Positions 6,626 through 8,550 of a DNA stretch of 8,550 nucleotides are shown in pieces (positions within the stretch are counted from its first letter, which is position 1; each line of letters begins with the position of its first letter). Origin of the DNA: Helicobacteraceae bacterium (lineage in GTDB: Bacteria; Campylobacterota; Campylobacteria; Campylobacterales; Sulfurimonadaceae); contig DAOWOG010000035.1 in NCBI GenBank assembly GCA_030642185.1, positions 1-8,550 of the forward strand. The letters are read 5' to 3'. The translations under genes were made by a program, and so were the position numbers. The notes below the pieces were generated by a model. The model made no database searches. It was given only the letters and a program-made list of their open reading frames with translations, and was not told where the DNA came from.

Positions 6626-7912
6626 ATGATCGACTTTTTTAAACTTAGAGAACACAAAACCAATGTCAGAACCGAAGTCACCGCAGGATTCACTACTTTT
6701 ATGGCAATGCTCTATATCGTCCCGGTCAATGCTGCCATCATGAGTGCTTCGGGTATGCCTTATGATGCGTTGATTACTGCGACGGCAGTCATAACTATTA
6801 TCGCATCGATACTCAATGGGTTTTGGGCAAATACTCCGATTGCTATGAGCGTCGGGATGGGTCTGAATGCCTATTTCAGTTTTGGACTGGTCAAAGGGAT
6901 GGGCATTCCCTGGCAAAGTGCTTTGGGGATTGTCTTCGTCTCGGGTATTCTTTATGTGCTGATCAGTATGACACCGCTGCGGCGCTGGATGATCGAAACC
7001 ATTCCCATGGACATTAAACGGGCAGTCAGTGCGGGAATTGGTGCTTTCATCGCCTTCATAGGGTTGGAGCAGATGAAAATTATTGTTGACAGTCCTTCCA
7101 CGCTGGTTACCCTCGGAAATTTTCATGACAGCCATGTACTGCTTGGGCTTTTCGGTCTGGCACTTGCCATTTTCTTTACACTTAAAAACTACAGAGGTGC
7201 TTTTATCCTTTCAATCGTTTTGACAACACTCTTTGCCTGGATAAGCGGGATTGAAAAACTGCCGGAACAATTTATTTCTATGCCGGCATCGATGGCGCCA
7301 ATCGCATTTGAACTTGACATCTCATCTGTCCTGACACTCACAATGGTGCCGGTGATTCTTATCTTTTTGATCACCGATCTTTTTGATACATTGGGCACCC
7401 TGACCGGCGTAGGAATGCGGGCAGATCTTTTTAATGAAAAAGGTTCCGTTCCCCTGCAAAAAACCATAGAAGCCGATGCCGTCGCCACGATGCTAAGCGG
7501 TCTTGCCGGCGTTACCAGTACCACTTCCTACATTGAAAGTGCCGCCGGTGTCGAAGAAGGCGGCCGGACCGGTCTGAGTGCGGTCGTCGTTGGTCTGCTA
7601 TTTATTTTACCGCTATTTTTGCTTCCTTTTTTCCAAGCGGTTCCATCCAATGCCATCTATCCGATCCTAATTGTGATCGGCGTAATGATGTTTGGCGAAT
7701 TGCAGCATATAAACTATCAAGATCCCGCTGTGAAATACAGTACCTTTTTTATCGTGATGGGGATGCCTCTGACCTATTCCATCACAGATGGACTGCTGTT
7801 GGGTGCTTTGGTTTATGTTTTTATTCATCTTGTTCAGGGCAACTACAAGAAGATCGACATTGCAATGGGTGTTCTGGCATCGGTCGCGCTGCTCGTGTTT
7901 TTTGTGCTGTAG
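6626..7912 (+). CDS. NCS2-family purine permease, AzgA-like (adenine/guanine/hypoxanthine)
   Basis: 428 residues, close to the roughly 430-450 usual for the AzgA branch (E. coli AdeP and GhxP belong to it). An inner-membrane proton symporter expected to import adenine, guanine and/or hypoxanthine for salvage. It is hydrophobic throughout with 12 or more predicted membrane segments. Family marks in order: TEVTAGFTTFMAMLYIVPVN at 16-35, GMGLNAYF at 77-84 (segment 3), DLFDTLGT at 251-258 (segment 8), and TSTTSYIESAAG at 297-308 followed by EEGGRTGLSA (segment 10 region). Segments 3, 8 and 10 line the substrate site in this fold. The start has a good ribosome site (GAGG, then AGGAA just before the ATG). 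It stands alone, divergent from budA and followed by about 230 bp of noncoding DNA; no purine salvage enzyme is beside it. The exact purine preference cannot be read from the sequence. Confidence 0.94.
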   Translation: MIDFFKLREHKTNVRTEVTAGFTTFMAMLYIVPVNAAIMSASGMPYDALITATAVITIIASILNGFWANTPIAMSVGMGLNAYFSFGLVKGMGIPWQSALGIVFVSGILYVLISMTPLRRWMIETIPMDIKRAVSAGIGAFIAFIGLEQMKIIVDSPSTLVTLGNFHDSHVLLGLFGLALAIFFTLKNYRGAFILSIVLTTLFAWISGIEKLPEQFISMPASMAPIAFELDISSVLTLTMVPVILIFLITDLFDTLGTLTGVGMRADLFNEKGSVPLQKTIEADAVATMLSGLAGVTSTTSYIESAAGVEEGGRTGLSAVVVGLLFILPLFLLPFFQAVPSNAIYPILIVIGVMMFGELQHINYQDPAVKYSTFFIVMGMPLTYSITDGLLLGALVYVFIHLVQGNYKKIDIAMGVLASVALLVFFVL

Positions 7913-8145
7913 AGAATATTATTGAAAACAGTTGTACAATTATTACTCCACCGGTATTTTAAGCCCTATGAAGGGTACTTTTGAAAGTAAAAACATGTCA
8001 TCGTATTCCAATGAAATCTTATCAGTAGGAATGCAATAATTAATTATGGTACCTATATTGATATTTCAGGCAAAACACATCTAACGGTTTGGGTATATTC
8101 TAGATTACCTAAGTTATTTCATTTAATAAAAAAGGGGGGGAGAAA
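7913..8145. other. Noncoding spacer between permease and YHS genes
   Basis: AT-rich. No gene is supported. CCCT/AGGG (7965-7968 and 7973-7976) forms only a 4-bp stem followed by a short T run, too weak to call a terminator. TTGTACAA is an 8-bp palindrome near 7932-7939, and ATAATTAATTAT (8036-8047) is a perfect 12-bp palindrome. A possible -10 box TATATT (8094-8099) lies before the YHS gene, without a good -35. Confidence 0.45.
8134..8142 (+). promoter_or_regulatory. G7-run ribosome binding site of the YHS gene
   Basis: Six A then seven G (8134-8140), then AG and AAA before the ATG at 8146. The G-run serves as the Shine-Dalgarno. A homopolymer of this kind can slip in copying and change the spacing to the start codon. 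Confidence 0.5.
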
Positions 8146-8550
8146 ATGGCCAATACAGATAATCAGGATAATATCAAACAGGCGACGGCAGAAGTTGTCT
8201 CGCCAGTCCTGGACGGATACGACCTCGTGACGTACCACAGCCTTCAGCGTGGCCAGAACGGTGTCCGTGGGAGCAATCAGCACACAGCCCACTATAAAGG
8301 ATATGACTTTTGGTTCACTACCGCCGCAAACAAGGCCACGTTTGAGCAAGATCCTGAGAAGTATCTCCCCGCCTACGGCGGTTTCTGTGCCTGGGGCGTG
8401 GCGAACGAGCGTGAGCCGGAGTGGCCATGGAGCCGCATGCACATGGGCCCTCCCTGCGGCCCCTCTGATGGCTGGCACGTGTACAATGGCAAACTCTACT
8501 GTGCCTTCAACAAGCACTTCATCGACATATTCTTCAAGAATGCTGCGGCG
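8146..8550 (+). CDS. YHS-domain protein, C-terminus beyond right edge
   Basis: 135 codons are seen, with no stop before the edge. Residues about 22-86 match the YHS domain: LDGYDLVTY, then a short strand pair, HYKGYDFWF (49-57), an FxxDPxKYLPAYGG segment (66-79), and FCAWGVA (80-86). After this comes WHVYNGKLYCAF (110-121), matching the usual family ending W-x-V-x-x-GKLYL. Between them lies a Trp/Pro-rich stretch (about 88-108) with Cys104 that I do not recognise from typical members. YHS domains are small, often metal-linked modules whose function in stand-alone form is poorly known. No signal peptide is seen, so it is probably cytoplasmic, whereas many bacterial stand-alone YHS proteins are exported. 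Base use is strikingly different from all other genes here: 43 of 60 bases are G or C at 8401-8460, with mostly G/C third positions, which suggests transfer. The start follows a G-rich ribosome site. Confidence 0.85.
   Translation, partial: MANTDNQDNIKQATAEVVSPVLDGYDLVTYHSLQRGQNGVRGSNQHTAHYKGYDFWFTTAANKATFEQDPEKYLPAYGGFCAWGVANEREPEWPWSRMHMGPPCGPSDGWHVYNGKLYCAFNKHFIDIFFKNAAA

Noticed and set aside
6545..7135. 196-residue minus-strand frame opposite the permease
   Set aside because: Its composition (rich in His, Asp, Ser, Arg) is the usual shadow of a hydrophobic membrane protein read antisense.
7961..7983. CCCT-ATGA-AGGG hairpin as terminator of the permease gene
   Set aside because: A stem of only 4 bp followed by a mixed, short T run; too weak to support a terminator call.
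7968..8039. 23-codon plus-strand frame in the spacer after the permease
   Set aside because: No ribosome site, no recognisable peptide features, and a length expected by chance.
8119..8517. 132-residue minus-strand frame opposite the YHS gene
   Set aside because: Caused by the high GC of the YHS gene; the plus strand carries a recognisable domain and a ribosome site.
1..8550. CRISPR array, tRNA, rRNA, insertion sequence or phage attachment site
   Set aside because: No regularly spaced repeats, cloverleaf, transposase frame or terminal repeats were seen on either strand.

Overview
The window looks like chromosomal DNA from a free-living Gram-negative bacterium. Most genes are AT-leaning (hand counts of about 38% GC in sample 60-base lines), ribosome binding sites are short AAGGAG-type, and intergenic DNA is A/T-tract rich. 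The mix of exported lipoproteins, a ZIP metal transporter, an acetolactate decarboxylase and an AzgA-type purine permease would suit a Campylobacterota member of the Sulfurovum/Sulfurimonas kind. That assignment is inference from style only; no rRNA or marker gene is present.

Layout. (i) 1-4750, minus strand: a two-gene operon of large envelope lipoproteins. The upstream gene (2366-4750) encodes a Sec-type lipoprotein with a possible beta/gamma-crystallin-like segment, about 30 pentapeptide repeats and a Cys-rich tail. The downstream gene (2359 running off the left edge) encodes a very large lipoprotein with a twin-arginine signal. The stop codon of the first sits inside the Shine-Dalgarno of the second, so the two are probably translationally coupled. 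(ii) 4751-5024: AT-rich divergent control region. (iii) 5025-5771, plus: ZIP-family metal transporter, convergent at 8 bp with (iv) 5780-6523, minus: acetolactate decarboxylase (budA). (v) 6524-6625: short divergent control region with a perfect 7-3-7 inverted repeat touching the budA start codon. (vi) 6626-7912, plus: AzgA-like NCS2 purine permease. (vii) 7913-8145: noncoding. (viii) 8146 to the right edge, plus: a YHS-domain protein with clearly higher GC than everything else, suggesting recent transfer; a G7 run lies in its ribosome binding site.

How the genes relate. The middle genes (metal uptake, acetoin formation from acetolactate, purine uptake) are single transcription units with no obvious common pathway. 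The candidate 'system' is the coupled lipoprotein pair: one partner exported unfolded by Sec and the other folded by Tat, made in a fixed ratio and probably acting together at the cell envelope. Neither partner has a function I can assign. Both edge genes are open at the window boundary, so their full lengths are unknown.
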